The notes under the pieces: generated by a model | What the model saw: the letters and a program-made list of their open reading frames with translations, nothing else | The model's database searches: none | What the model was told of the DNA's origin: nothing | NCBI GenBank assembly: GCA_902589455.1 | Contig: CACISX010000002.1 | Location: 62,001-126,000, forward strand | DNA length: 64,000 nucleotides | Source of the DNA: an uncultured Pelagibacteraceae bacterium | GTDB lineage: Bacteria; Pseudomonadota; Alphaproteobacteria; Pelagibacterales; Pelagibacteraceae | Reading direction: 5' to 3' | Part shown: one piece after another, positions 55,536 to 64,000 of the stretch | Numbering within the stretch: the stretch's first letter is position 1 | How the letters are laid out: each line of letters opens with the position of its first letter | Program-made: the position numbers and the translations under genes

Positions 55536-58500
55536 TTTAATTGTTTTTTTAATTCAATATCAACCGCATCAATACGTTTTGTATTTTTCGCAAGAGCTAG
55601 ATACATTGTAGGAGTTACATATAATGTAAAGAAAGTTGAAATAATCATTCCACCTAAAATAGTCGATCCTACTGCCAATCTTGATCCTTCACCAGCGCCA
55701 GGTCCAATATTTCCAATAACCAATGGTAACATTGCAATCATTGTACTCAGAGAAGTCATTATAATTGGTCGAATTCTAAGTTGACAAGCCTTAATTAAGG
55801 CATCTTGAATTTTAACTCCTGTGGTTCTTATTTGATTTGTATAATCAACGATTAAAATACTGTTCTTGGTTGATATTCCAATGAGTATAATTAATGCTAT
55901 TTGTGAGAATATGTTAACTGAACTGTTTAAAAACAAAATGAAAACTAACCCACCAAATACCGCAAGGGGAACAGTTAAAATAATTATAAATGGATGAACA
56001 AAAGAGTTAAATGTAGCTGCCATTACTAAGTAGGCGGTTAATAAAGCAAGTGCAAAAATTAAATATATTTCATTTGTTGTTTCTTTTAATTCTTCTGATT
56101 TTCCTTTCCAAGTAATCTGATTTTGAGGAGCAATTTTAATCATTACTTCTTCTAAATATTTAACTGCTTCGGTCAGTGTATAATCTTCTGAAAGGGCAGC
56201 TGAAATTGTAACAGCTCTTTGACGATTGTATCTTGGTAATGCTTCTGCAGTACCTTTTTCTTCAAATTCTACAAGACTAGCTACAGACACTAATTTTCCT
56301 GTTGTTTCAGATCTTACAAATATTTTTGATAAACCATCTTTGTCTCTTCTATCAGCTAAATATTGTTGTAAGATAATCGGATATTCTCTACCTTGTTTAC
56401 TGAAAGAAGTTACTCTTTTTCCACCATAAAGTGTTTCAAGTGTTCTACCTATATTTTCAGTAGATACACCCAAGTCATTAGCTCGATTTTTATTTGTGAT
56501 TAATTTAACTTCTGGTTTATTTTTTGTGTAATCACTCTCTATTCGAAACATGTTTCTATTTCTTCTTAATTCTCTCAGAACATTATTTTGAATTTCCTCT
56601 AATTCTTCGTAGCTTGTTCCGTAAATAACCATTTGCACTGGTTTGTTATAACTTGAAACTCTTATTCCTTGTGGAGATATAGGAAAAGCAAATGTTTCAG
56701 GAACTGAAACTACTTGTCCGATAGCCTCTCTTAGAACAGTTTGACTGTTTTTTTCTCTATTCTTCCATTCATCAAGTAGAGCAATGATTATAAAAGAGTT
56801 ATATGATGTTGCTGATCTTCCAAAACCAGGAACTCGCATTATTAGTCTTTCATATGGGCTATCATCTGCCTGTAGTAATCTTAATATTCTTCCTTCGATT
56901 ATTTGAGCTTTTTCTTGAGTATATTCAAATGAGCTTCCTTCGTCAGTCGATCCTATAATTAAATAAGAGCCTCTATCTTCCATTGGCAACAATTCTTTTT
57001 TTGAAAAATTAAAAAGATATGCGGACGCTGCAATGATAAAAATTATAAATATAGAAATAGTTTTTTGTTTGTTAATCCAATACTTAAGTGAGTTGATATA
57101 AAATCCAGTAAAAGATTTAAATCCATTGTTAAATTTTTTAACTAAAAAATTAATTTTTTCTTTCTTATTTAAGAATTTACTTCCTAGCATTGGAGATAGA
57201 GTTAATGCAACAAATGACGACACCACAATTGAGAAAGATAATGCTATCGCAGTTTCTTTAAACAATGTTCCAGAAATTCCTTTTATAAAAATAAGTGGTA
57301 AGAATACTGCAATTAAAATTAAAGTAGTTGCGATAATAGCAAAAGTAATTTGTTTTGAACCTTTGTATGCAGCAACTAATGGTGTTTCACCATTTTCTAT
57401 CCTTGTATATATTGCATCAGTCATAATTACAGAGTCATCAGTAATTATTCCTATTGCTAGAATAAAACTTAATAATACAAAAATATTAATAGAGAGATCA
57501 AATATATATAATCCAAGAAATGAACCAATCAAACTAACAGGTAGAGCTACCGCTGGCACAATTACTGCCTTAAGATTACCTAGGAAAAGATAAATAATCA
57601 AAACAACCAAAACAAACGCAATAATTAAACTTTTATAGACTTCCTCTATAGCGGCACCAATATAAGTAGCTCTATTAAATGCTATTTCTAATTTTAATCC
57701 ATCGGGTAGAGATTTATTAAGTTCTTTTATTTTAACCTTTATTTGGTTAGATAGTTCTACCGTTGAGGCCCCACTTTTTGCATAAATCCCAATTCCAACC
57801 GTTTTTAGATTCACAGCATTTTTTCTTTGAGCTTTAAATAAGGTTTTTTCTGATACAGGACCAAATTCAACATTTGCAACATCTGATAGAATTATTACCT
57901 TGTCTTTATTTTTTCTAAGGGGAAGTTGCTTTATTGTGTCTATATTAGAATAAGATTTATCGATATTTAAAGTTAAGTCTTTGTTGTTTGCTTCTAATGT
58001 TCCAGCAGGAATATTGAGATTTTCATTTCTTAAAGCTCTTTCAACCTCTTGTATTGTAAGATTATTGGCGGCTAATTTAATAGGGTCTATCCAAACTCTG
58101 ACACTAAGTTCTCTAAGTCCACCTACTAAAATTCTTCCAACGTTTGGTACACTTGAAAAAGCATCTATAAGATATCTTTCGGCATAATCTCCAAGATCAA
58201 GATCACTCCAATTAGGAGATGAAAGTGCTACCCACATAGTCGTTGTGAAACCTGCTGCTTGTTTTAAAATTTGTGGTGGGTTTGATTCACTTGGCAAATT
58301 ATCCACAACACGAGCAACTCTTTCCCTAATATCATTTGCAGCGTCATCTAAGTCTATGTCCGTATTAAATTGGATATTTATTCTACTCCTTCCATTCAAA
58401 GAGCTTGAATCAATATTTTTTATTCCCTCTGCTCCACCTATAACATCCTCAAGTTTTTGAGTTATTTCTTCATCCACTATTTCTGCTGATGCAGATTTAT

Positions 58501-58654
58501 AATCTGTTTGAACTTGGACAACGGGAGGCTGAATACCATCAGGAAGTTCTCTAACTGGTAATTCTGAAAATACAAATATACCAAATATAATCAAAATTAA
58601 AGACATCACCCAAGCTACTACAGGTCGTTTAATACTTACTTCAGTTATATACAT
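55532..58654 (-). CDS. RND (HAE-1 family) efflux transporter permease
   Basis: 1040 aa; 'SLILIIFGIFVFSELPVRELPD', TM4 'GIITDDSVIM', TM10 'ILIGISTKNSILIVDYTNQI'. Confidence 0.94.
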   Translation of the reverse strand: MYITEVSIKRPVVAWVMSLILIIFGIFVFSELPVRELPDGIQPPVVQVQTDYKSASAEIVDEEITQKLEDVIGGAEGIKNIDSSSLNGRSRINIQFNTDIDLDDAANDIRERVARVVDNLPSESNPPQILKQAAGFTTTMWVALSSPNWSDLDLGDYAERYLIDAFSSVPNVGRILVGGLRELSVRVWIDPIKLAANNLTIQEVERALRNENLNIPAGTLEANNKDLTLNIDKSYSNIDTIKQLPLRKNKDKVIILSDVANVEFGPVSEKTLFKAQRKNAVNLKTVGIGIYAKSGASTVELSNQIKVKIKELNKSLPDGLKLEIAFNRATYIGAAIEEVYKSLIIAFVLVVLIIYLFLGNLKAVIVPAVALPVSLIGSFLGLYIFDLSINIFVLLSFILAIGIITDDSVIMTDAIYTRIENGETPLVAAYKGSKQITFAIIATTLILIAVFLPLIFIKGISGTLFKETAIALSFSIVVSSFVALTLSPMLGSKFLNKKEKINFLVKKFNNGFKSFTGFYINSLKYWINKQKTISIFIIFIIAASAYLFNFSKKELLPMEDRGSYLIIGSTDEGSSFEYTQEKAQIIEGRILRLLQADDSPYERLIMRVPGFGRSATSYNSFIIIALLDEWKNREKNSQTVLREAIGQVVSVPETFAFPISPQGIRVSSYNKPVQMVIYGTSYEELEEIQNNVLRELRRNRNMFRIESDYTKNKPEVKLITNKNRANDLGVSTENIGRTLETLYGGKRVTSFSKQGREYPIILQQYLADRRDKDGLSKIFVRSETTGKLVSVASLVEFEEKGTAEALPRYNRQRAVTISAALSEDYTLTEAVKYLEEVMIKIAPQNQITWKGKSEELKETTNEIYLIFALALLTAYLVMAATFNSFVHPFIIILTVPLAVFGGLVFILFLNSSVNIFSQIALIILIGISTKNSILIVDYTNQIRTTGVKIQDALIKACQLRIRPIIMTSLSTMIAMLPLVIGNIGPGAGEGSRLAVGSTILGGMIISTFFTLYVTPTMYLALAKNTKRIDAVDIELKKQLN

Positions 58655-58658
58655 TTAA

Positions 58659-59654
58659 TTATTTTTTTTCTTTTTCAGATTTCTTAAAAATATTTTTTAG
58701 CCAATCAAATTTGCCTTTTTTTTCTTCACTTTTTTTTTCTTTCTTTTTTTTACCCCAACCTGAGTTTCCTTGTTTTTTTTTAGCCCCTTTTTCAATTGGT
58801 CTAATTGTTAAATTTGGCCTAACTTTTTTTGTCCCTTCTGCTACAATTTTATCACCATTATTTAATCCATTTAAAATTTCTACAAAACCTAAATATCTAT
58901 CACCTATAGTTACTTTTGTTTTCATTACCTTATTTTTTTCATCAACTTTGTAGATAAAAATATTTTCACCTTCTACTATGGTACTTGTGTCAGGTGCACT
59001 CAAACCATCTCTTACATTATACTTGATTGAAATTTCTAAAAAAGAACCTGGTAGTATTTCTCCAGCCATATTATCCATTTTTATTCTGGTGGCTAAAGAT
59101 CTGGTATCCTCACTTATTCTGCTAGCAAAAGAATCAACTTCACCTTTATAGATTTTACCTTTATATCCAGAAAACTTTATATCTACAGGCAAACCAACTT
59201 TAATAAACGGTACAAAAATTTCAGGTATATCTACATCACAATATAAAGAACTAGTATCTTCAAGATTAATTAATATTGAAGATTTTGAAACTTCTATATC
59301 CTCAGAAAACTCTCTCTTTCCAATTATTCCATCAAATTGAGCAATAATCTTTCTATTTTTAAGATTAGCTATGATATCTCCTTTTTTTACCTTTTGATTA
59401 AAGCTTATTGGTTTTAAAATTTCGTATTTTTCAACTTTAAAAGATTGGGTTTGAATTGGGGCTGCAGTTCCAAATGTGGTTATTACGTTTTCAAATACTC
59501 TTTCCTGCGTAGTAGTTACTATTATTCCTGGAGGTGGCCTCTTACTAAATTTTTTTTTAAAATGGTTTCCAATCATTGTTCTTCCAATGATTACAGTTGC
59601 AATTATTAAGAAAAAAATAATAACTATACTTGTTATTTTTGTAGATGTTTTCAT
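58659..59654 (-). CDS. RND efflux periplasmic adaptor (membrane fusion protein) with Lys-rich C-terminal tail
   Basis: 331 aa; N-terminal TM, barrel-sandwich region, adjacent to the RND permease; tail 'KKKQGNSGWGKKKKEKKSEEKKGKFDW...KKSEKEKK'. Confidence 0.9.
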   Translation of the reverse strand: MKTSTKITSIVIIFFLIIATVIIGRTMIGNHFKKKFSKRPPPGIIVTTTQERVFENVITTFGTAAPIQTQSFKVEKYEILKPISFNQKVKKGDIIANLKNRKIIAQFDGIIGKREFSEDIEVSKSSILINLEDTSSLYCDVDIPEIFVPFIKVGLPVDIKFSGYKGKIYKGEVDSFASRISEDTRSLATRIKMDNMAGEILPGSFLEISIKYNVRDGLSAPDTSTIVEGENIFIYKVDEKNKVMKTKVTIGDRYLGFVEILNGLNNGDKIVAEGTKKVRPNLTIRPIEKGAKKKQGNSGWGKKKKEKKSEEKKGKFDWLKNIFKKSEKEKK

Positions 59655-59657
59655 ATG

Positions 59658-60473
59658 TTAATACTTTCCATACTCTGACCAAGAGCCATCGTATATCGTG
59701 GGCATATATTTAGCATTTATTAGAGAATAAGCTAGTGCCAATACACTTGCAGTCACTCCTGAACCGCATGAAAATACTATATTTTTACTATGTTCAAATT
59801 TAAATGAAGCAAATTTTTCTTTGATTTTATCTTTACTTATAAAAGTATGATCTTCATTATTTATTAATTCTGAAAATGGGAGGCAAAAAGAATTTTTTAT
59901 AGATCCACTTCTAAGACCTTTTCTTGGTTCGGCAACTTTACCTTCAAATCTTTCTCTACTTCTTGCATCAACAACATTAAAATCTTTCTTATCAATATTT
60001 TCGTCTATTTGTTTTTTATTTTTTACAAGTTTTATATTTTCTTTACATTTATAATTAGAAACTTGAATTATTACTTTTTTATTATTTGTAGGCTTATTTT
60101 CTTTTTTCCATTTTTTTAATCCTCCGTCTAGTACATGAACTAGCTTTGGATCATGGCCATAATAAATTAAATTATACCAACATCTACAAGAACTAATTAC
60201 ATCAGAGTTATCGTAAACTACTATTCGATCATTATTTTCTATACCCATATTATTCATAGTATCAACCCATGATCTAGTATCGGCCAGCATATGTGGTAGA
60301 TCTGTATCTAATTTTGAATTTTTATCTAAATCAAAAAAAATTGCATTTGGTATATGTTCCTCAGTATACTCTTTAAAACCATTTCTTTGAGCTTGAGGCA
60401 TATGCCATGAACAATCAATAATTTTTACTTTATCAATATTATTTTCTAACCAGCTAGTATCAACCAAAGACAT
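59658..60473 (-). CDS. thiosulfate / 3-mercaptopyruvate sulfurtransferase
   Basis: Two rhodanese domains; active-site loop 'SCGSGVTASV'. Confidence 0.9.
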   Translation of the reverse strand: MSLVDTSWLENNIDKVKIIDCSWHMPQAQRNGFKEYTEEHIPNAIFFDLDKNSKLDTDLPHMLADTRSWVDTMNNMGIENNDRIVVYDNSDVISSCRCWYNLIYYGHDPKLVHVLDGGLKKWKKENKPTNNKKVIIQVSNYKCKENIKLVKNKKQIDENIDKKDFNVVDARSRERFEGKVAEPRKGLRSGSIKNSFCLPFSELINNEDHTFISKDKIKEKFASFKFEHSKNIVFSCGSGVTASVLALAYSLINAKYMPTIYDGSWSEYGKY

Positions 60474-60474
60474 T

Positions 60475-60918
60475 TTATCTTTTTTCTAAATATCTTTGAT
60501 GATATTCCTCAGCTGGACAATAATTTTTAACTAAAGAAACTTTTGTCACAACTTTTCCTGATAATCTAACATTTTCTTTCTCTATCATTTTTTCAGCTAT
60601 ACTTTTTTGCTGATCATTTAAATAGAATATTTCACTTCTATATTGTGTTCCAAAATCTGGTCCTTGAAAATTTAATGTTGTTGGGTCATGTATTTCAAAA
60701 AAATATTCAAGAATTTTTTCATAAGATATTACCTTAGGATCAAAATCTAATTTAACTACTTCTGCATGATTTGTTGTCCCCGTGCATACATCTTTATAAT
60801 TAGTTTCAGCACTGTGACCTCCACAATAACCCACCTCTGTTTTTATAACTCCATCAAGTTTACTAAACTTAATTTCTGGTCCCCAAAAACATCCTAATCC
60901 TAAAATTGCTATTTCCAT
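60475..60918 (-). CDS. msrA: peptide methionine sulfoxide reductase A
   Basis: 'GLGCFWGPE', 'GYCGGHSAETNYKDVCTGTTNHAEVV'. Confidence 0.94.
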   Translation of the reverse strand: MEIAILGLGCFWGPEIKFSKLDGVIKTEVGYCGGHSAETNYKDVCTGTTNHAEVVKLDFDPKVISYEKILEYFFEIHDPTTLNFQGPDFGTQYRSEIFYLNDQQKSIAEKMIEKENVRLSGKVVTKVSLVKNYCPAEEYHQRYLEKR

Positions 60919-60952
60919 TGATAAATAACTTAATTAATTTAAAGTTAATCAT

Positions 60953-61834
60953 ATGTTTTCAAAAAATCAATTAGGCTTTTTTTACATGTTCATATCGGTA
61001 TGTGCATTTTCACTTATGGATGTGATTGTTAAATGGTCAGATGATTACCCCGTTGGACAAGTATTATTTTTTAGGGGATTTTGTGGAATAATTCCTATTT
61101 TATTTCTAATTCCTAAAGATAGATATTTAGATTTTTATAAAACTAATAGAACCTTTCTTCATTTCAAAAGATGTTTAGCCGGATTAATTGCGTTGGTTTC
61201 TATATTTGTAGCATTGAGGAATTTACCTTTAGCAACTGTTGTAAGTATTTCATTTGCAGCACCAATATTTATTACAATATTTTCAATTTTTTTATTAAAA
61301 GAAAAAGTTGGTGTTTACCGATGGTTAGCGGTTTTAGTTGGATTTGTTGGGATAATTTTCATAACCGAACCAGGTTTTAGTTCTTTAAATATATTTTATA
61401 TTTATCCAATAATTTTTTGTTTAGGTTTGTCTTATGTTGCTATTGCTATCAGAAAATTATCATCAACAGAGCCCGCTTGGTTAATTAGTTTTTTCTTTTC
61501 ATTTTCGATAATGCTCTTAAGTTTTCTATCATTTTATCAGGGATGGATTTTGCCGAGTTTAATTGATTTATTTTTGCTATCCATGGTTGGTATATTAGGT
61601 GGTCTTGCTAATTTATGGTTATCACAATCTTATAAATATTCAGAAGTAAGTTTAGTTTCTCCTTTAAGATATCTTGGATTAGTTTTTGCTATAATATTTG
61701 GATATTTTATTTGGAACGAAATACCAACTTCTAAAACATTATTAGGTGCCTTATTGGTTATTTTTTCATCTATTATTATATTTAGAAGAGAGATGTATTT
61801 AAAAAAAAAGCTATCCGTTTCACGTCATGAGTAA
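60953..61834 (+). CDS. EamA/DMT-superfamily transporter
   Basis: 293 aa, about 10 TM; 'SVCAFSLMDVIVKW', duplicated EamA pattern. Confidence 0.87.
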   Translation: MFSKNQLGFFYMFISVCAFSLMDVIVKWSDDYPVGQVLFFRGFCGIIPILFLIPKDRYLDFYKTNRTFLHFKRCLAGLIALVSIFVALRNLPLATVVSISFAAPIFITIFSIFLLKEKVGVYRWLAVLVGFVGIIFITEPGFSSLNIFYIYPIIFCLGLSYVAIAIRKLSSTEPAWLISFFFSFSIMLLSFLSFYQGWILPSLIDLFLLSMVGILGGLANLWLSQSYKYSEVSLVSPLRYLGLVFAIIFGYFIWNEIPTSKTLLGALLVIFSSIIIFRREMYLKKKLSVSRHE

Positions 61835-62462
61835 AACCCCATCATATTGGCATAAAGCAAAAAAATATTTGTCTCAAAAAGACAAAACAATGTCTGCTTT
61901 AATTAAAAAATACAAATCGCCATCAGAGAAAGTTCTAACTTCAAGAAAAGATGTTTTCTTTTCGCTTTGCAAGAGCATCATTGGTCAACAAATTAGTGTT
62001 GCTGCTGCTAATTCAGTTTTTTTGAAATTTAAAAAAAAATGTAAAAATAAAATTAATGCAAAAGTAGTTAACAAGTTATCAAATATACAATTAAAAAGCT
62101 GTGGTCTAAGTAGACAGAAGGTAAAAGGAATTAAAAGTTTAGCAAAACAAGTATTGAATAAACAGTTTAATCCAAGACTGATTTCAAAAATGTCTGATGA
62201 GGATGCTATCATTTATCTTTCTCAACTAAGACAAATTGGAAGATGGTCAGCAGAAATGATATTATTATTTACTTATAATCGACCTAATATTTGGCCTATA
62301 CAAGATATTGGATTGTTAAGAGCTATTTCAAAAAATTATAATAAAAAATATTTACCACCTGAAAGTTATGTTATTTACTTAAATAAAAAATTTTCACCTT
62401 ATTGTTCGGTAGCAACATGGTATCTTTGGAGAAGTATAGATCCTGAGCCTATTCAGTACTAA
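61827..62462 (+). CDS. DNA-3-methyladenine glycosylase II (HhH-GPD)
   Basis: 'SIIGQQISVAAANSVF', 'LRQIGRWSAEMILLFTYNRPNIWPIQDIGLLRAI' HhH-GPD with catalytic Asp. Confidence 0.9.
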   Translation: MSKTPSYWHKAKKYLSQKDKTMSALIKKYKSPSEKVLTSRKDVFFSLCKSIIGQQISVAAANSVFLKFKKKCKNKINAKVVNKLSNIQLKSCGLSRQKVKGIKSLAKQVLNKQFNPRLISKMSDEDAIIYLSQLRQIGRWSAEMILLFTYNRPNIWPIQDIGLLRAISKNYNKKYLPPESYVIYLNKKFSPYCSVATWYLWRSIDPEPIQY

Positions 62463-62748
62463 ATCCCTCTATAACTTGCATATGTCTAATGGTAGTATCT
62501 TTAGCCAAACTCCATCCAGCTTGATACTCCGCAGAGTCGTGACACTCAATTGCTTTTTCATAACTTGGAAATTCCCATATAACTGTTCTAATAAAATCTT
62601 CACCATTGCAAGTTTGATATTTGCCGCCTCTTATAAGTGGTACTCCACCAAAACTCTTTATTATAGGAATAACAGCTTCTGAGTATTTTTTTAAGTTTTC
62701 TTGATTTTCAACTTTTGAATATAAGCTAATCCAATAACCTTTTTTCAT
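62449..62748 (-). CDS. DUF1330 family protein
   Basis: 99 aa; 'GYWISLYSKVENQENLKKYSEAVIPIIKSFGGVPLIRGG', 'EFPSYEKAIECHDSAEYQ'. Confidence 0.88.
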   Translation of the reverse strand: MKKGYWISLYSKVENQENLKKYSEAVIPIIKSFGGVPLIRGGKYQTCNGEDFIRTVIWEFPSYEKAIECHDSAEYQAGWSLAKDTTIRHMQVIEGFSTE

Positions 62749-62765
62749 TAAATTAATTTAATTAT

Positions 62766-63464
62766 TTAATTTTTAGAGTTCAATAATAATTTGTTTGTTT
62801 CATAAACAAGTTGAGCAACAATTGATAAAGCTATTTCAGGAGCAGATTTTCCTCCTAGTTTAATACCAATTGGTCCAAGTATTGAGCTAATTTCTTCATC
62901 ATTAAATCCATCTTCTTTTAATCTTCCACATCTTTTCTCGTGTGTTTTTTTACTCCCTAGAGCTCCTATATAAAAAAACTTCTGTTTCAAAGCATACTTT
63001 AACGCTGGTTCATCAATTTTTGGGTCATGAGTCAGAGTAATTAATGCAGTATTTGAGTTTGTTGCAATTTTTTTAAAAAATTCTTCAGGCCATTCATTAG
63101 TAATTTTAATATTTTGAAATTTTTGTTTAGTTATGAAAAATTCTCTTGGATCAACAATAGTAACATTAAAATTTAGATCTTTTAAAAATTCAATTAAATA
63201 TTGTGTAATATGTACTGCACCAACTATGATTACTTCAACTGGCTTAATATAATTTTGAATTAAAATCTCTGTACCATCAATGATACCATTTTTTTTTAGA
63301 TTATAATAATTCTCTATTTCATTTTTATAATTAATAAAATTTTTACTAATTGGTATTCCTAATTTAAATATTTCAGAGGATCCGTTGCTTAAATTAGTTA
63401 AAACGGCAAATTGTTCATTAGATAACTTTTTTTTTATTATTTCTTTAAGTGTTTCTATTTTCAT
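62766..63464 (-). CDS. XdhC family protein, C-terminal (Rossmann) domain
   Basis: 'VIIVGAVHITQYLIEFLKDLNFNVTIVDPREFF', 'YIGALGSKKTHEKR', 'GIKLGGKSAPEIALSIVAQLV'; start corrected to ATG at 63464. Confidence 0.88.
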   Translation of the reverse strand: MKIETLKEIIKKKLSNEQFAVLTNLSNGSSEIFKLGIPISKNFINYKNEIENYYNLKKNGIIDGTEILIQNYIKPVEVIIVGAVHITQYLIEFLKDLNFNVTIVDPREFFITKQKFQNIKITNEWPEEFFKKIATNSNTALITLTHDPKIDEPALKYALKQKFFYIGALGSKKTHEKRCGRLKEDGFNDEEISSILGPIGIKLGGKSAPEIALSIVAQLVYETNKLLLNSKN

Positions 63465-63793
63465 TAATTTATTTTTTCTATAAAAACAGTCATTTCTCCT
63501 CCACATGCAAGACCTACGTCCCAAGCATTTTCATCAGAGACTTTGAAATCGATTTTCTTAAATGAATTTTTGTTTTTTATTAATTCTAAACATTCAGCAA
63601 TTACACTTGTTTCGACACAACCACCAGAAACTGATCCTAAAAAATTGCCTTTTCCATTAATTATCATTTTGCTTCCAATTTGGAATGGAGAAGACCCCCA
63701 AGTTTCAACCACGGTTGCAAGAGCTACTTGTTGACCAGACTCAATCCATGAAATTGCTTCTTCTAAAATTGTATTTTTAAATGATTGTGTCAT
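63464..63793 (-). CDS. XdhC/CoxI family protein, N-terminal domain
   Basis: 109 aa; 'VALATVVETWGSSPFQIGSKMIINGKGNFLGSVSGGCVE'; TAATG coupling to the next gene. Confidence 0.88.
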   Translation of the reverse strand: MTQSFKNTILEEAISWIESGQQVALATVVETWGSSPFQIGSKMIINGKGNFLGSVSGGCVETSVIAECLELIKNKNSFKKIDFKVSDENAWDVGLACGGEMTVFIEKIN

Positions 63794-63813
63794 TTATTAA
63801 ATTATTTTGAATT

Positions 63814-64000
63814 TTACATTCCTTCAAAAATAATGTGCTCTCTAACAGCATTATTTTCTAAGTGTTTTCTGGCCTCAACATACTCTTCGGAATTGTAACA
63901 ATTTTTTGCAGTTTCAATATCTGGAAATTCTGCAAGAGCCACTCTAACCATTTCCCTACCTTCCAAAGTTATATTATTTGCACTTCTAGCTAATATTCTT
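63814..64000 (-). CDS. second DUF1330 family protein, partial at the right window edge
   Basis: Not in the supplied track; minus-strand frame open to the edge: 'RILARSANNITLEGREMVRVALAEFPDIETAKNCYNSEEYVEARKHLENNAVREHIIFEGM*'. Confidence 0.85.
   Translation of the reverse strand, partial: RILARSANNITLEGREMVRVALAEFPDIETAKNCYNSEEYVEARKHLENNAVREHIIFEGM

Noticed and set aside
57126-57593. 155-aa plus-strand ORF inside the RND permease gene
   Set aside because: Antisense of TM-coding sequence; no independent evidence of coding.

Overview
AT-rich, extremely gene-dense chromosomal segment that looks like a SAR11 / 'Candidatus Pelagibacter'-type alphaproteobacterium (taxonomic call is inference from protein character and gene content). 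About 60 protein genes are recognisable and I found no rRNA, tRNA, CRISPR or mobile element. The main blocks, in order, are: (1) an alpha/beta hydrolase coupled to DMSP demethylase dmdA, then asd, sdhCDAB, mmsA, mdh, sucCDAB, lpd, priA; (2) the F1 ATP synthase operon atpHAGDC; (3) a minus-strand housekeeping run rppH-ctpA-rsfS-nadD-proA-proB-obgE-rpmA-rplU, then gloB-metW-metX; (4) hisC-tyrC, an NlpC/P60 protein, an AmpG-like permease and TrkH; (5) class I lysS, pyrD, rpmB and a YhhQ-like transporter; (6) a polyamine cluster of ODC-like decarboxylase, deoxyhypusine-synthase-like protein and agmatinase family; (7) regA, bioY, polA, chvI-chvG, ahcY, tsaE, amgK-like, murU-like; (8) gpmA, an RND pump, a sulfurtransferase, msrA, an EamA transporter, an alkA-like glycosylase, and a split XdhC pair flanked by two DUF1330 genes. 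The clearest non-coding element is a SAM-II riboswitch upstream of metX, with a consensus promoter placed so that transcription should start at the first aptamer base. Other observations worth checking are: all seven convergent gene pairs overlap at their stop codons; a DHS-like enzyme with its catalytic SWGK motif sits in a polyamine operon; several promoters imply leaderless or near-leaderless mRNAs; and the atp operon leader can fold. I did not find a clearly novel defence or mobile system.
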